A stretch of DNA of 64,000 bases from Leptospira sp. WS58.C1 (GTDB lineage: Bacteria; Spirochaetota; Leptospiria; Leptospirales; Leptospiraceae): positions 1,391,001-1,455,000 of the forward strand of contig NZ_CP162137.1 of assembly GCF_040833995.1 (NCBI RefSeq). The letters are read 5' to 3'. Under the pieces are notes generated by a model. The model worked only from the letters and a program-made list of their open reading frames with translations. It did no database searches and was not told where the DNA came from. Within the stretch, counting starts at the first letter, position 1; every line of letters begins with the position of its first letter. Below, piece after piece: positions 1-8,372 of the stretch. The translations under genes were made by a program, and so were the position numbers.

Positions 1-696
1 TCCAAGCCTAGTTTTGGTGAGTCCTCTCTCCTGAACGATCCTTGCAAGTACGGGAAATGCAGTGATACTCATTCCGATCCCCATAAATAAGGAAAAGGAG
101 AGAAATGTTACCTCCGGAGGTGCTAGGGTTTTGTAAATAGAAAGTGCTAAGATCGCTCCCATTAAAAAAGGAAGAAGGATGCTCGCATGCGAGATAAGTA
201 TAGCGGAGTCCGCTTGGTTTCTGAGGATCTTTAGATCCAACTCCATTCCGACTACGAACATAAAGAATACCAGACCGATCTGGCTTAGAAGTTGCAGAGA
301 ACTTAAGGAAACTTTGGGAAATAAAAACTGATACTGTTCGGGGAATAATAATCCGAACAAGGAAGGGCCTAATAGTATTCCCGCAAGTATCTCACCCACT
401 ACGAATGGTTGTCTTACGATGACTGCAAGTTTACCCATCACTCGAGTGGCTGCAATTACGACTCCGATTTGTAATAATAAAAGGGGAAGAGGTTCATGAA
501 AACCTTTCCAAAGTTTTGCTCCTGCATTTTTCCAGGTTTGGATCGGATCTTCCGAGGACTCGACCGAGGTGGAAGTATCCGTTTGAATATTTGTGACTTT
601 TCCAATTTCTAATGACTTGCCTTGTTTCGTTACGAAGACAAAGGCCCCGCAAGAAAATATTAACAGGGTGATATAGAAAATCGCGTTTCGTTTCAT
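1..696 (-). CDS. Cation:proton antiporter, CPA2/KefB type (C-terminal part missing)
   Basis: Inner-membrane Na+/H+ or K+/H+ antiporter. I translated the reverse strand from an ATG at 694-696; it stays open for 232 codons to the window edge, so the gene is truncated here. A signal-like segment (MKRNAIFYITLLIFSCGAFV) is followed by a soluble stretch. Membrane helices then carry family motifs: RQPFVVGEILAGILLGPSLF, a FFMFVVGMELD segment and a MSITAFPVLARI segment (the conserved S-x-T-A-F/L-P helix). The N-terminal extension of about 60 residues before the first core helix is longer than in KefB. The ion specificity cannot be read from this part. Confidence 0.85.
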   Translation of the reverse strand, partial: MKRNAIFYITLLIFSCGAFVFVTKQGKSLEIGKVTNIQTDTSTSVESSEDPIQTWKNAGAKLWKGFHEPLPLLLLQIGVVIAATRVMGKLAVIVRQPFVVGEILAGILLGPSLFGLLFPEQYQFLFPKVSLSSLQLLSQIGLVFFMFVVGMELDLKILRNQADSAILISHASILLPFLMGAILALSIYKTLAPPEVTFLSFSLFMGIGMSITAFPVLARIVQERGLTKTRLG

Positions 697-719
697 CCTT
701 AGAATCGGAAGCCCTCGGA

Positions 720-733
720 ATGTTGGAGTTCCT
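720..733. repeat. Dispersed 14-mer, copy 1
   Basis: ATGTTGGAGTTCCT occurs here, again at 3524-3537, and in part in reverse at 18407-18415 (AGGAACTCC). All three sites are intergenic. They look like a short dispersed repeat of the genome rather than gene-specific control sites. Confidence 0.45.
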
Positions 734-773
734 CCATACTATTAAAATGGAAAGAATGAGAAAAGAATAATAC

Positions 774-1634
774 TTAGTTGGAAGGGGAGAAATATTTTTC
801 CCAAATCCCTTTTTCCTTTAGATATTCCATGCCGAACTTTGCAGCTTCTAAAGGAGATAAAGTTTCCGATTCACTTTCAATTCTGGATAAGAATAGATAG
901 GATTTTTTCGGTCCCTTCCAAAAGAACCAATACCAAGAGACGGATCTTCCTTGAGCGTATCCGGTCGCGGAATCGGAATAAAAACCTGAATAGTTCCCGA
1001 AGTTGCCATCTAATTTATGGGTGCCTGTCGGATTCTTGATCTCTCCTGGATTTCTTTCCAAACCTTCTAATATTGAGTGAAGGTTTTTCTTTCGTACCCC
1101 TAGTTCGCCGTTAAATAATTTCCATAAGAATAAGTAGAATTCTTCGGCGGTCCAAGAGTATCCTCCATCCATCCAAAAGTTTCTAGCAGGATCGAATGGG
1201 ACCGATGTGGGAAGTCCGACAGAATTCAACCAGGTTCTAAGTTTGGAAGTTCCCGTATCCATCCATATCTTTTGAAAATACCAGACTGTGGAATTTTCCA
1301 GAGAAGTCCGGAGATTTTGTTCCTTCTGCCATCTGATGTAAGGAAATTTGGTCTTGTCCCAAGGGAAGTATCCATGAGGATCTTTTAATGTTCCAAGCTC
1401 CAGCGCCGCCAAAGCGAGTACGGGTTGGAACACATACATAGAAGGAGAACTTTTTTTGCAGTTATCTTCTCCCACTTTCAAAACTGTACCTTCTTCCATT
1501 TCAGCAAGGAATAGGCAGACTTTTCTATCGGAAAGATTCAGTTCTTCTTTTTGGAGTGTGGGCGAGTCGGTTCCTGTTTTTACGGAACATGAAAGAAGAA
1601 GGACCGCAAAAGAAAAACGTAATATTCGCCTCAT
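774..1634 (-). CDS. Class D beta-lactamase/OXA-fold lipoprotein, apparently non-catalytic
   Basis: Predicted outer-envelope lipoprotein. I chose the ATG at 1632-1634 because it gives a clean lipoprotein signal (MRRILRF...LLLSC) and overlaps the upstream stop as ATGA. The body aligns by eye with OXA enzymes: a helix around residues 65-81, a PW/W-rich segment, an S-T-V motif near residue 114 matching the OXA S-x-V, and a late A-T-G in place of K-T-G. At the position of the catalytic S-x-x-K tetrad I read Y-V-F-Q, so both nucleophile and carboxylated lysine are missing. Hydrolysis is therefore unlikely; a binding or structural role is inferred. It is probably co-transcribed with the membrane protein gene upstream. 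Confidence 0.6.
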   Translation of the reverse strand: MRRILRFSFAVLLLSCSVKTGTDSPTLQKEELNLSDRKVCLFLAEMEEGTVLKVGEDNCKKSSPSMYVFQPVLALAALELGTLKDPHGYFPWDKTKFPYIRWQKEQNLRTSLENSTVWYFQKIWMDTGTSKLRTWLNSVGLPTSVPFDPARNFWMDGGYSWTAEEFYLFLWKLFNGELGVRKKNLHSILEGLERNPGEIKNPTGTHKLDGNFGNYSGFYSDSATGYAQGRSVSWYWFFWKGPKKSYLFLSRIESESETLSPLEAAKFGMEYLKEKGIWEKYFSPSN

Positions 1635-2137
1635 AAAAACCAGGCGTAAATCGTAAGATAAGTAACGAATATAAAAAGCGGAATATAAAACATCAGGAAA
1701 ATTTTTCCGATCTTTCTCCAATCGGTCAAAGTGTATTTACGTACAAATTCGGTCATTTCTCCCCGGTCCATACCGTATAGTTCGCTTGAATCATTCCAAC
1801 CGAAGATGTTCCCTGCAAGCCTTCCTATCATCTCTTCTTTATGTGCCTGGATGGTTTCCCAGGCTTCTTCCTTTTCTGTAAGGTTAGGGGAGAGAAGTTG
1901 CAGAAAAATTTTAGGCACTAGGAATACTCTTCCGATCATTAGGCTTGAGACTCTTGTAAATAATCCCAAGAAGAACATTGCTGAGAAGAGCGGATTTTCT
2001 CTCTTTAGCCCGAAAACGATCCCTAAACTTACTACATAAGCTCCGTATCCTATATATATTCCGGCGAGTTCGAATCTTCGATTCGTTTTTTTCTCTTTTA
2101 AAAATTCTTCGTACAGTTGAGAGGATACGGTTTTCAT
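1631..2137 (-). CDS. Small integral membrane protein of unknown function
   Basis: 168 residues. An N-terminal soluble segment is followed by hydrophobic stretches at about residues 27-44 and 50-70 and a strong C-terminal helix at about 143-168 (a FLMFYIPLFIFVTYLTIYAW segment). No family was recognised. Its stop overlaps the ATG of the OXA-fold lipoprotein gene by four bases, so the two are probably translated together and may act in the same envelope process. The start is the first ATG after an AT-rich leader; no strong Shine-Dalgarno is obvious. Confidence 0.6.
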   Translation of the reverse strand: MKTVSSQLYEEFLKEKKTNRRFELAGIYIGYGAYVVSLGIVFGLKRENPLFSAMFFLGLFTRVSSLMIGRVFLVPKIFLQLLSPNLTEKEEAWETIQAHKEEMIGRLAGNIFGWNDSSELYGMDRGEMTEFVRKYTLTDWRKIGKIFLMFYIPLFIFVTYLTIYAWFL

Positions 2138-2329
2138 TCTCTTATCGATCCGAGCTTGGACTTCCCGAAAAATCCGGATCTGAATGCTACGATTTTTGGA
2201 TTCGCAAGGGAGACAAGTATTTCTGATCTCACTTCCGCTATTCCTTGTTTATGTCCCGACAGATTTTAAAAAGCAAAACTGAAAATCGCGTCTTCTTCCG
2301 AAAATAAGAAAAAAGAAAAGGCGGAGCGG

Positions 2330-3481
2330 ATGAACGGTACCGTTCGAAAAAAAGAAAGAAAGATACTCACCGGGGAATTTTGGACCTCCAAACAAAGGCA
2401 ATCTCATCCCATCCATTACGTGGTCAGCTACAGAGCCTCGTTCAAACCGGAATTACCCGCCTTCTTCATAGGAAAATATTTGGCGAACCGAAAAGGGATC
2501 GTGTTCGATCCTTTTGGTGGAAGAGGGACCACTGCGGTCCAAGCCAATTTAGAAGGTTATGCTGCCATCCATAACGATATCAGTCCTATGTCCTTGTTCT
2601 TGGCGAAGTCCAGACAAACTGTTCCTTCTCTAGAAAAACTCGAAAAAGCACTTCATGCTTTGGACCTAAGCGCAAAAGTTAAAGAAGAAAAGGAAGACGA
2701 GGGTCTTTTACATTTTTATCATAAAGATACTTTAAAAGAGATCAAGAACCTAAAAAAGATCCTTTCCGATTCGGATTCTCCGGAGTTTCAATATTTGGGT
2801 CTAACCGCATTGTCCAGGCTTCATGGGCATAGTAACGGATTTTTTTCAGTGTATAGTTTTCCTCAGATCTCTATTCCTCCTTTGGCTCAAAAAAGAAATA
2901 ACGAGAAAAGGGGTGTTGTCCCTGATTATAGGGAGATCAAACCTAGGATCCTGCAAAAGATGAGAAGGGATTTGAAAGAGTCTCTTACACCTTTTTATCA
3001 TGAGTTTTCTTTCCGCAACAGATACACCAATCATTCTTCCTTGGATCTTTTCGGTCTGGAGGAGAATTCTGTGGATCTTGTTGTAACTAGTCCTCCATTT
3101 TTAGACAAGGTGAACTATGAAGAGGACAATTGGCTTCGTTATTGGTTCCTAAATATAGAACTGGAGAAGGACCAGAAGCCGAGTATATTCGCAACTCTTG
3201 CAGGTTGGTGTGAATTTATCCAAGGAACCTTGGCAGAATTATCCAGAGTTGTTAAACCTGGCGGAACAGTGGTCATGGAAGTGGGGGAAATCAGAAAAGG
3301 AAAGACCGTTTTCAACTTAGACGAATACGTCATCAAATGTGCGGAATCCACAGGACTCGTTTGGGAAAATACCTACATCAACGACCAGAAATTCACAAAA
3401 CTCGCCAATTGTTGGAATGTTTCCAATAACGAAAAGGGCACGAATTCCAATCGTTGTGTTGTTTTCCGTAATCTGAAGTAA
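2330..3481 (+). CDS. Orphan amino-methyltransferase acting on DNA (N4-C or N6-A class)
   Basis: SAM-dependent DNA methylase. The SAM-binding motif [10 protein letters not shown] is at residues 59-68 and the catalytic motif TSPPF at 253-257. This order (motif I before motif IV) and the S/D-P-P-F/Y signature fit m4C/m6A methyltransferases. A separate target-recognition region of about 180 residues lies between them. No restriction endonuclease gene lies next to it: upstream is the divergent membrane protein, downstream the flagellar operon. It is therefore an orphan methylase that may serve regulation or protection. The recognition site cannot be predicted. Confidence 0.8.
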   Translation: MNGTVRKKERKILTGEFWTSKQRQSHPIHYVVSYRASFKPELPAFFIGKYLANRKGIVFDPFGGRGTTAVQANLEGYAAIHNDISPMSLFLAKSRQTVPSLEKLEKALHALDLSAKVKEEKEDEGLLHFYHKDTLKEIKNLKKILSDSDSPEFQYLGLTALSRLHGHSNGFFSVYSFPQISIPPLAQKRNNEKRGVVPDYREIKPRILQKMRRDLKESLTPFYHEFSFRNRYTNHSSLDLFGLEENSVDLVVTSPPFLDKVNYEEDNWLRYWFLNIELEKDQKPSIFATLAGWCEFIQGTLAELSRVVKPGGTVVMEVGEIRKGKTVFNLDEYVIKCAESTGLVWENTYINDQKFTKLANCWNVSNNEKGTNSNRCVVFRNLK

Positions 3482-3693
3482 GAATTTATTTCGCACGGAG
3501 CTCACTGAGAGCACAGAGTTGGCATGTTGGAGTTCCTACGCTAGCAGATCCTCAGTGTTCTTTGTGGCCTCTGTGCGAAACCCCTGTGTCTCTACTTCCG
3601 AAAAACCGGTATTTTGTCTCAAAAATACCGAATTCCCCCCTGAGGATTTTTTGGGATTGGCCGATAGATAAAGGGATCGAGGTATAAACTCAA
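3482..3693. other. Intergenic region with dispersed-repeat copy 2 and flagellar promoter area
   Basis: Holds the second copy of the 14-mer (3524-3537). It also holds imperfect complementary words: TCGCACGGAG near 3491 and CTGTGCGAAA near 3572, with CACTGAG/CTCAGTG between them. A transcript could therefore fold into a long hairpin between the methylase gene and flgG. The last 90 bases upstream of flgG probably contain the operon promoter and a GAGG Shine-Dalgarno near 3679, but I could not fix -35/-10 boxes with confidence. Confidence 0.35.
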
Positions 3694-4491
3694 ATGATGC
3701 GTTCCCTTTGGACAGCCGCGACTGGAATGACCGCCCAGCAATTTCATATCGATACTATTTCAAATAACTTGGCAAACGTGAATACCACCGGTTTTAAAAA
3801 GAACCGCGCGGATTTTGAGGACCTCGTTTACCAGCATATGGTTCTGGCAGGAACTCCCGCCACTTCCGTGAGTGAAATTCCCACAGGTGTGAATGTAGGT
3901 CATGGGGTGAGAGCCGCCGCTTCTCAGAAATTATTCGAGATCGGTTCGTTCCAGGCGACCGGGAATAAGCTGGATCTTGCGATCACAAGCGAGATGGGAT
4001 TTTTTAAGATCCAAATGCCTGACGGTAGTTTTGCATTCACTCGTGACGGTTCTTATAAGATAGATTCCAACCAACAAGTAGTTACATCCAACGGTTATTT
4101 GTTGGAGCCTCCTCTTATCCTTCCTGAGGGAGCAATTTTAAATACTTTGATGATCTCCGAGCAGGGAGAAGTGACCGTAAAGATCGGTGCGGATATCCGT
4201 CCTACTGTGATCGGTCAAGTGGAATTGTATCGTTTTGTGAACCCTGCCGGTTTACAGGCGATCGGTAAAAATTTATTCCAAGAGACTGTCGCTTCCGGCC
4301 CGGAAATTCCTGGGACTCCAGGTATGGAAGGTTTCGGAAATGTTCTACAGGGATTTTTGGAAATGTCTAACGTGAAAATCGTGGAAGAGATGGTGAATAT
4401 GATCGTTGCTCAAAGAGCTTACGAGTCCAACTCCAAAGCGATCCAAACTTCGGACAATATGTTATCTACCGCGATCGGGTTGAAACGTTAA
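3694..4491 (+). CDS. flgG: Flagellar distal rod protein FlgG
   Basis: Structural protein of the distal rod of the periplasmic flagellum. At 265 residues it is the usual size. It starts with the rod/hook signature MRSLWTAATGM followed by the SNNLANVNTTGFKK motif at about residues 24-37. It ends with the conserved C-terminal coiled segment EEMVNMIVAQRAYESNSKAI. Two ATGs are adjacent (MM); either can start. It is the first gene of a tightly packed operon flgG-flgA-flgH-flgI-flgJ with 1-5 base gaps or overlaps. Confidence 0.95.
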   Translation: MMRSLWTAATGMTAQQFHIDTISNNLANVNTTGFKKNRADFEDLVYQHMVLAGTPATSVSEIPTGVNVGHGVRAAASQKLFEIGSFQATGNKLDLAITSEMGFFKIQMPDGSFAFTRDGSYKIDSNQQVVTSNGYLLEPPLILPEGAILNTLMISEQGEVTVKIGADIRPTVIGQVELYRFVNPAGLQAIGKNLFQETVASGPEIPGTPGMEGFGNVLQGFLEMSNVKIVEEMVNMIVAQRAYESNSKAIQTSDNMLSTAIGLKR

Positions 4492-4496
4492 TTTAT

Positions 4497-5405
4497 ATGA
4501 GCTTACGCTTCTTTATCTTATTCTGTGTCTTAACCGGACTTTTTGCCTCCGGTTTAGGGAAGGTCGAAGGTATGGAAGCGGTTTATCTTCGGGGGAAACT
4601 TCTTACCTCAAAAAAAGAAGTCCTACTTTCCGAAATCGCTAAACTTCCTGACGGGATGAAAGATCGGGTTGTATTAAAAAATCTGAATGCGCCTGTAGTG
4701 ATCCGTCCTGAAAATTTGAAGGATGTTTTGGCAGGCATACCTGTTTCCGGAAAAGAAACTCTAATTTTACCTTTGGATTCGGAATTGGATCCGGAGGATC
4801 TGGAAGAAAGTCTCAAAAAGGAAGTATCTAAACTTCCTCAAGACAAAGAGGGGGATTTTAAGATCTCCTATTTGAGCGGAGAAAGAACTGTTCCGAGCCA
4901 AGGTGTGGAATTGAAATGGGCGGGACTTCCACAAGTGATCCACCCTGGACAGATAGTCGCTTCTTTGGATTTTTATTTCGAAAATAGAAAAGTGCATGCC
5001 CAAAGGATCAAATTTAAATTGGAGAGAAGAACAAACGCACTCTTCGCCAAACAAGAGATCCGCAAGGGACAAAAACTCCAGGCAGACGATCTGGAAGAAA
5101 GAACCGTCTATATGGAAGAATCTTTTACCGATGGGATTTCCTCCAAAGATATAGGTTCCACCGCGCTTAAAGATCTGCAAATAGGGGAACTTCTCCGCAA
5201 AAAACAATTCAGGTTCTTATTCGATGTGCAAAGAGGCGGAGATGTGAATCTTGTTTATACCAAGGGAAATCTGGTCGTAAAATCGAAGACAAAAGCATTA
5301 AGTTCCGGTAATATAGGGGAGATTGTGGACGTATTTTCTCATTCCAAAGAAGGAAAAATTTCCGCAAGAGTAGTGGAGAAGGGCATAGTCCTTTTAGAAA
5401 ATTGA
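4497..5405 (+). CDS. flgA: Flagellar P-ring chaperone FlgA
   Basis: Periplasmic chaperone for P-ring assembly. A signal peptide (about residues 1-22, hydrophobic FFILFCVLTGLFASGLG) precedes a middle domain. A C-terminal SAF-type domain starts near residue 175 (TNALFAKQEIRKGQKLQADD), followed by the typical IGSTALKDLQIGELLRKKQ and the ending VVKSKTKALSSGNIGEIV...GRVV-like segment. At 302 residues it is longer than the roughly 220 of E. coli FlgA because of the larger N-terminal part. It lies five bases after flgG and one base before flgH. Confidence 0.9.
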   Translation: MSLRFFILFCVLTGLFASGLGKVEGMEAVYLRGKLLTSKKEVLLSEIAKLPDGMKDRVVLKNLNAPVVIRPENLKDVLAGIPVSGKETLILPLDSELDPEDLEESLKKEVSKLPQDKEGDFKISYLSGERTVPSQGVELKWAGLPQVIHPGQIVASLDFYFENRKVHAQRIKFKLERRTNALFAKQEIRKGQKLQADDLEERTVYMEESFTDGISSKDIGSTALKDLQIGELLRKKQFRFLFDVQRGGDVNLVYTKGNLVVKSKTKALSSGNIGEIVDVFSHSKEGKISARVVEKGIVLLEN

Positions 5406-5406
5406 T

Positions 5407-6072
5407 ATGATCCGAAGCCTAAAATTTTTACTTCCCGCTTTATTTTTATCCGGAATGATCGCGCTCTTTGCTCAGGATCTTTCTCAATGGCAGGATAAGA
5501 ATCCTTACTCCAGAAGCCAGAATCTGAGAGTGGGATCCGCTATATTCGTAAAATTGAAAGAAGGTTTTACCGCCGAGTTCGAGATCGAATCCACTGCGGA
5601 TGAGAATATCACGATCAAGGCAGTTCCCGATAAAAAAGTGATCCCTGATAATCCTGCGTATAATACGGACCGCACGATCGTTCGTAAGAATAAAGGTAAG
5701 ATCAAGTCACTCGGAAAATTGAAAGGAAATCTAACCGCTGTTGTGACTGCAGTGGATGCGAATACAGGACTTTTGACCTTGCAAGGACAACGTTCCTCTA
5801 CGTACAATGGGGAACCTTCCCAAGTAATTTTGACCGGAAGACTGTCTCCGGAATTTATTGCGAGAGATAATTCCGTGGATGCGGACCGTATTGCGGATTT
5901 GCAGATCCAATTTACCGGTAGGATCGAACCGAAAAATCTACAGCCTCCTATTACTTTAAAGACGATCAATAATCCTGATGGAACGGTGACTGTCAAAGCC
6001 GAACTTTCGGAAGAAGAAAAACAAAGATATATTCTGGAACAATTGAACCGTTTATTGGGAGAGTCCAGATGA
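5407..6072 (+). CDS. flgH: Flagellar L-ring protein FlgH, without a lipobox
   Basis: L-ring homologue, normally an outer-membrane lipoprotein. The 221-residue product has a hydrophobic signal (FLLPALFLSGMIALFAQ) but no cysteine at the cleavage region, so it should be cut by signal peptidase I and not lipidated. The FlgH core is visible: NLRVGSAIFVKLKE near residue 40, LTAVVTAVDANTGLLTLQG near 110, and LTGRLSPEFIARDNSVDADRIADLQI near 140, then a GRIEP segment. Loss of lipidation suits a flagellum that never crosses the outer membrane (inference). The stop overlaps the flgI start (ATGA). Confidence 0.9.
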   Translation: MIRSLKFLLPALFLSGMIALFAQDLSQWQDKNPYSRSQNLRVGSAIFVKLKEGFTAEFEIESTADENITIKAVPDKKVIPDNPAYNTDRTIVRKNKGKIKSLGKLKGNLTAVVTAVDANTGLLTLQGQRSSTYNGEPSQVILTGRLSPEFIARDNSVDADRIADLQIQFTGRIEPKNLQPPITLKTINNPDGTVTVKAELSEEEKQRYILEQLNRLLGESR

Positions 6073-7136
6073 AAAAAGTAGTTTTACTTTTTATAATATT
6101 CTCGGTATCACTTTCCGCGGGCGAAGTCCGTTTGAAAGATTTGGCTAAAATAGAAGGGATCAGAGATAATCAGATAACGGGATACGGGATCGTGGTCGGG
6201 CTTCCGGGAACCGGGGATTCTAAAACTCCGATGACCAGCGAGAGTATGAAAAATTACCTCAAGAACCTGGGAGTGGATGCGAATCTAAAGCCGGAACAGA
6301 CTAAAAACATCGCATCCGTATTAATCACCGCTAATATTCCTTCTTATGCGCGTAAAGGAGATAGGTTGGACGTGACTGTTTCTTCTATCGGAGATGCAAA
6401 ATCGTTGGAAGGAGGAGTTCTTCTCCAGTCTCCTTTAAAAACAGCGAACGACAAAATTTATGCTGTTGCAAGCGGTGTGATCTCTTTCGGCGGAAAAGAA
6501 AATAGCGCCGGAGGTTTAGGAAGAGCTTCTAAAAAAACCGTCGGAATTGTCCACGCAGGTGCAATCGTAGAAACGGAACTCAAAGAAGATTTTTTTTCGA
6601 ACCAAAGAGTGGTCATTCGTTTGAATAGCCAAGACTTCTCCTTAATGAATAATGTAGTCAATCGTATCAAAGAAACCGTTCCGGAAAAATTCGGACTAAA
6701 AGCGGAGTCCATCCAAGCGTTAACGCCGTCCGAGATCGTGATCGAAGTAGGCGCGGGCTTCTCTGCAAAATCACCGGGACTTCTAAACCTTCTATCCGAT
6801 CTGGAAAACATCACTGTGGAATCTAGTCCAAAAGCAAAAGTAGTCATCAACGAAAGATCCGGTGTTATTGTGATGGGTGGAAATATCAGTATAGACGAGG
6901 TGGCAGTTGCCAGATCTGGCCTAAGTCTTTCCGTTGCGGATAAGAACAGAAGACCGACCAGGCTAAGCGGAGAAAAACCTCCTACAAAAGAATCTTTCGT
7001 GATAGAGGAGGCTACTCAGGTCTCCGATGTGGTGGAAGCATTGAACAAGGTTGGGGCCTCGACAAGAGACATTATCGCAATTTTAGAAGCATTGAAGGCG
7101 GCCGGTGCACTTCATGCGGAATTGGAGATACAATAA
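6069..7136 (+). CDS. flgI: Flagellar P-ring protein FlgI
   Basis: Periplasmic P-ring subunit. A signal peptide (MKKVVLLFIIFSVSLSAGE) is followed directly by the family signature VRLKDLAKIEGIRDNQITGYG with GLPGTGDS at about residues 46-53. Later come the conserved KNIASVLITANIP stretch, RIGDAKSLEGG-like text near residue 115 and the C-terminal RDIIAILEALKAAGALHAELEI. At 355 residues it is the normal length. It overlaps flgH by four bases and flgJ by one base. Confidence 0.95.
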   Translation: MKKVVLLFIIFSVSLSAGEVRLKDLAKIEGIRDNQITGYGIVVGLPGTGDSKTPMTSESMKNYLKNLGVDANLKPEQTKNIASVLITANIPSYARKGDRLDVTVSSIGDAKSLEGGVLLQSPLKTANDKIYAVASGVISFGGKENSAGGLGRASKKTVGIVHAGAIVETELKEDFFSNQRVVIRLNSQDFSLMNNVVNRIKETVPEKFGLKAESIQALTPSEIVIEVGAGFSAKSPGLLNLLSDLENITVESSPKAKVVINERSGVIVMGGNISIDEVAVARSGLSLSVADKNRRPTRLSGEKPPTKESFVIEEATQVSDVVEALNKVGASTRDIIAILEALKAAGALHAELEIQ

Positions 7137-7606
7137 TGATAGATAAAATCCAAGACTATCGATCTAAATTGGATCTTACCGAAAAACCGGAAGTACAAAG
7201 GCTTTTACGTGAAGAGAAGAATATAAAGCCGGGCCAAAGTTTTCCGGACCAATTGAGAGAAGAATTTAATAGTACTCTCTCCGGAAAGGTTTCTTCTTCC
7301 GAGGTGAAAATGCCTCATAATATCAAGGAAGAGATTTCCGCAGATCCGTACCGTAAAAAATTATTCGATGCTTCCGTGGAATTCGAATCCATTTTCGTGA
7401 AGATGATGTTGAAAGAAATGAAATCCACAGTCCACAAGTCCGGACTCATTGACGGAGGATATGCGGAAGAAATTTTCGAAGATATGCTCTATGACGAGTA
7501 TTCCAAGAATCTATCTGCGAATTCTTCTTTGGGACTTGCGGAGCAGATCTATCAGTCTTTATCTTCTAATCTTCCGCCGATCTCTAAACTGGATTCGAAA
7601 GTATAA
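7136..7606 (+). CDS. flgJ: Rod-binding protein, FlgJ N-terminal domain only
   Basis: Rod cap/scaffold protein. The recognisable rod-binding domain covers about residues 77-150: FESIFVKMMLKEMKSTV, then GGYAEEIFEDMLYDEYSKNLS and LGLAEQIYQSL. At 156 residues it ends where the muramidase domain of enterobacterial FlgJ would begin, so a separate hydrolase must open the peptidoglycan. The ATG overlaps the flgI stop by one base. It is the last gene of the operon; the next gene is convergent with only four bases between them. Confidence 0.9.
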   Translation: MIDKIQDYRSKLDLTEKPEVQRLLREEKNIKPGQSFPDQLREEFNSTLSGKVSSSEVKMPHNIKEEISADPYRKKLFDASVEFESIFVKMMLKEMKSTVHKSGLIDGGYAEEIFEDMLYDEYSKNLSANSSLGLAEQIYQSLSSNLPPISKLDSKV

Positions 7607-7610
7607 TCGA

Positions 7611-8243
7611 TCATTCTTCTTTCCAGGCTCTTTCGAACCCTTTGGAAGCAAGTTTTTTCGCGATCTCGATCTTCACTCCGTAACCTCTGAGTACCAGAGT
7701 CATCATTTCTCTATCGTGTAATTTATTTTTCGCTCTCCCTTCTAATATGTTCCTGATCCCGTAATGTAAGGATCCCACAAAAAGTCCGAGTGCGGTTTCC
7801 GTAGATTCAATGGAGAATTTTCCGGACGTTATTCCTCTCTGTAGATCCCTCAACGGATAACTTAAAAGTATATCGCTCATTCTAGGTGTGACTGCTGCGA
7901 CGCGGATAAGGGCCCAAGCCCAATTCGAATCCATTCTTGCTTTTTTGAAAAAGTATATTCCCGCTAGCGCCATTCGTTCTGCGGGATCATCCATATCTCC
8001 CATGATCGTCTCCACTTCGGAAGCAAGAGATTCTATCAAAGTTAACGAGGAAGCTTCTAAAAGTTCTTCTTTGGTTTTGAAATGATTATAAAAGGTTCCA
8101 TTTGCAATTTCAGCTTCCGCAATCACATCCGAGATAGAAGCTTCTCCTGCATCTTTTCTTGCAAAAAGTTTGAGAGCGGCTTTCAGGATTTGAAGCCGAG
8201 TTCGCTCTCTTTTCGGCAGTAGTTTTTTGGGCGGCGAGGTCAT
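7611..8243 (-). CDS. TetR-family transcriptional regulator of the aromatic cluster
   Basis: 210 residues. The N-terminal helix-turn-helix spans about residues 14-62 (RTRLQILKAALKLFARK, then the recognition segment IANGTFYNHFKTKEELL), followed by an all-helical ligand domain. It is divergent from the hydroxylase gene. The space between them holds a 30-bp perfect palindrome, so it very probably represses both itself and the catabolic operon until an aromatic ligand binds. The regulator-operator pairing is inferred from position and symmetry. Confidence 0.85.
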   Translation of the reverse strand: MTSPPKKLLPKRERTRLQILKAALKLFARKDAGEASISDVIAEAEIANGTFYNHFKTKEELLEASSLTLIESLASEVETIMGDMDDPAERMALAGIYFFKKARMDSNWAWALIRVAAVTPRMSDILLSYPLRDLQRGITSGKFSIESTETALGLFVGSLHYGIRNILEGRAKNKLHDREMMTLVLRGYGVKIEIAKKLASKGFERAWKEE

Positions 8244-8276
8244 AAGATATCACTTGCGGATCTATAATTTGACACA

Positions 8277-8306
8277 ACCATTTTTGATAAATTTATCAAA
8301 AATGGT
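8277..8306. promoter_or_regulatory. 30-bp perfect palindrome, candidate TetR operator
   Basis: Every base of 8277-8306 pairs with its mirror; the core half-site is ATTTTTGATAAA. It lies 34 bases upstream of the TetR ATG and about 70 bases upstream of the hydroxylase gene, the usual place for a shared operator. Confidence 0.7.
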
Positions 8307-8333
8307 CATTTCCTTCTTTTTCTTATTTAAAAT

Positions 8334-8353
8334 AATTGACGATTTTATCAATT
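8334..8353. promoter_or_regulatory. Second, imperfect operator-like inverted repeat
   Basis: AATTGA...TCAATT with an 8-base spacer. It shares the TGAT/ATCA words of the large palindrome. It overlaps a TTGACG hexamer (8336-8341) that could be a -35 box for the hydroxylase operon, so binding here would block RNA polymerase. I see no clear -10 box. Confidence 0.4.
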
Positions 8354-8372
8354 TTGATTAGTGTTTCATTTT

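Noticed and set aside
2330..3481. Orphan methylase as half of an RM system
   Set aside because: No endonuclease-like gene adjoins it on either side.
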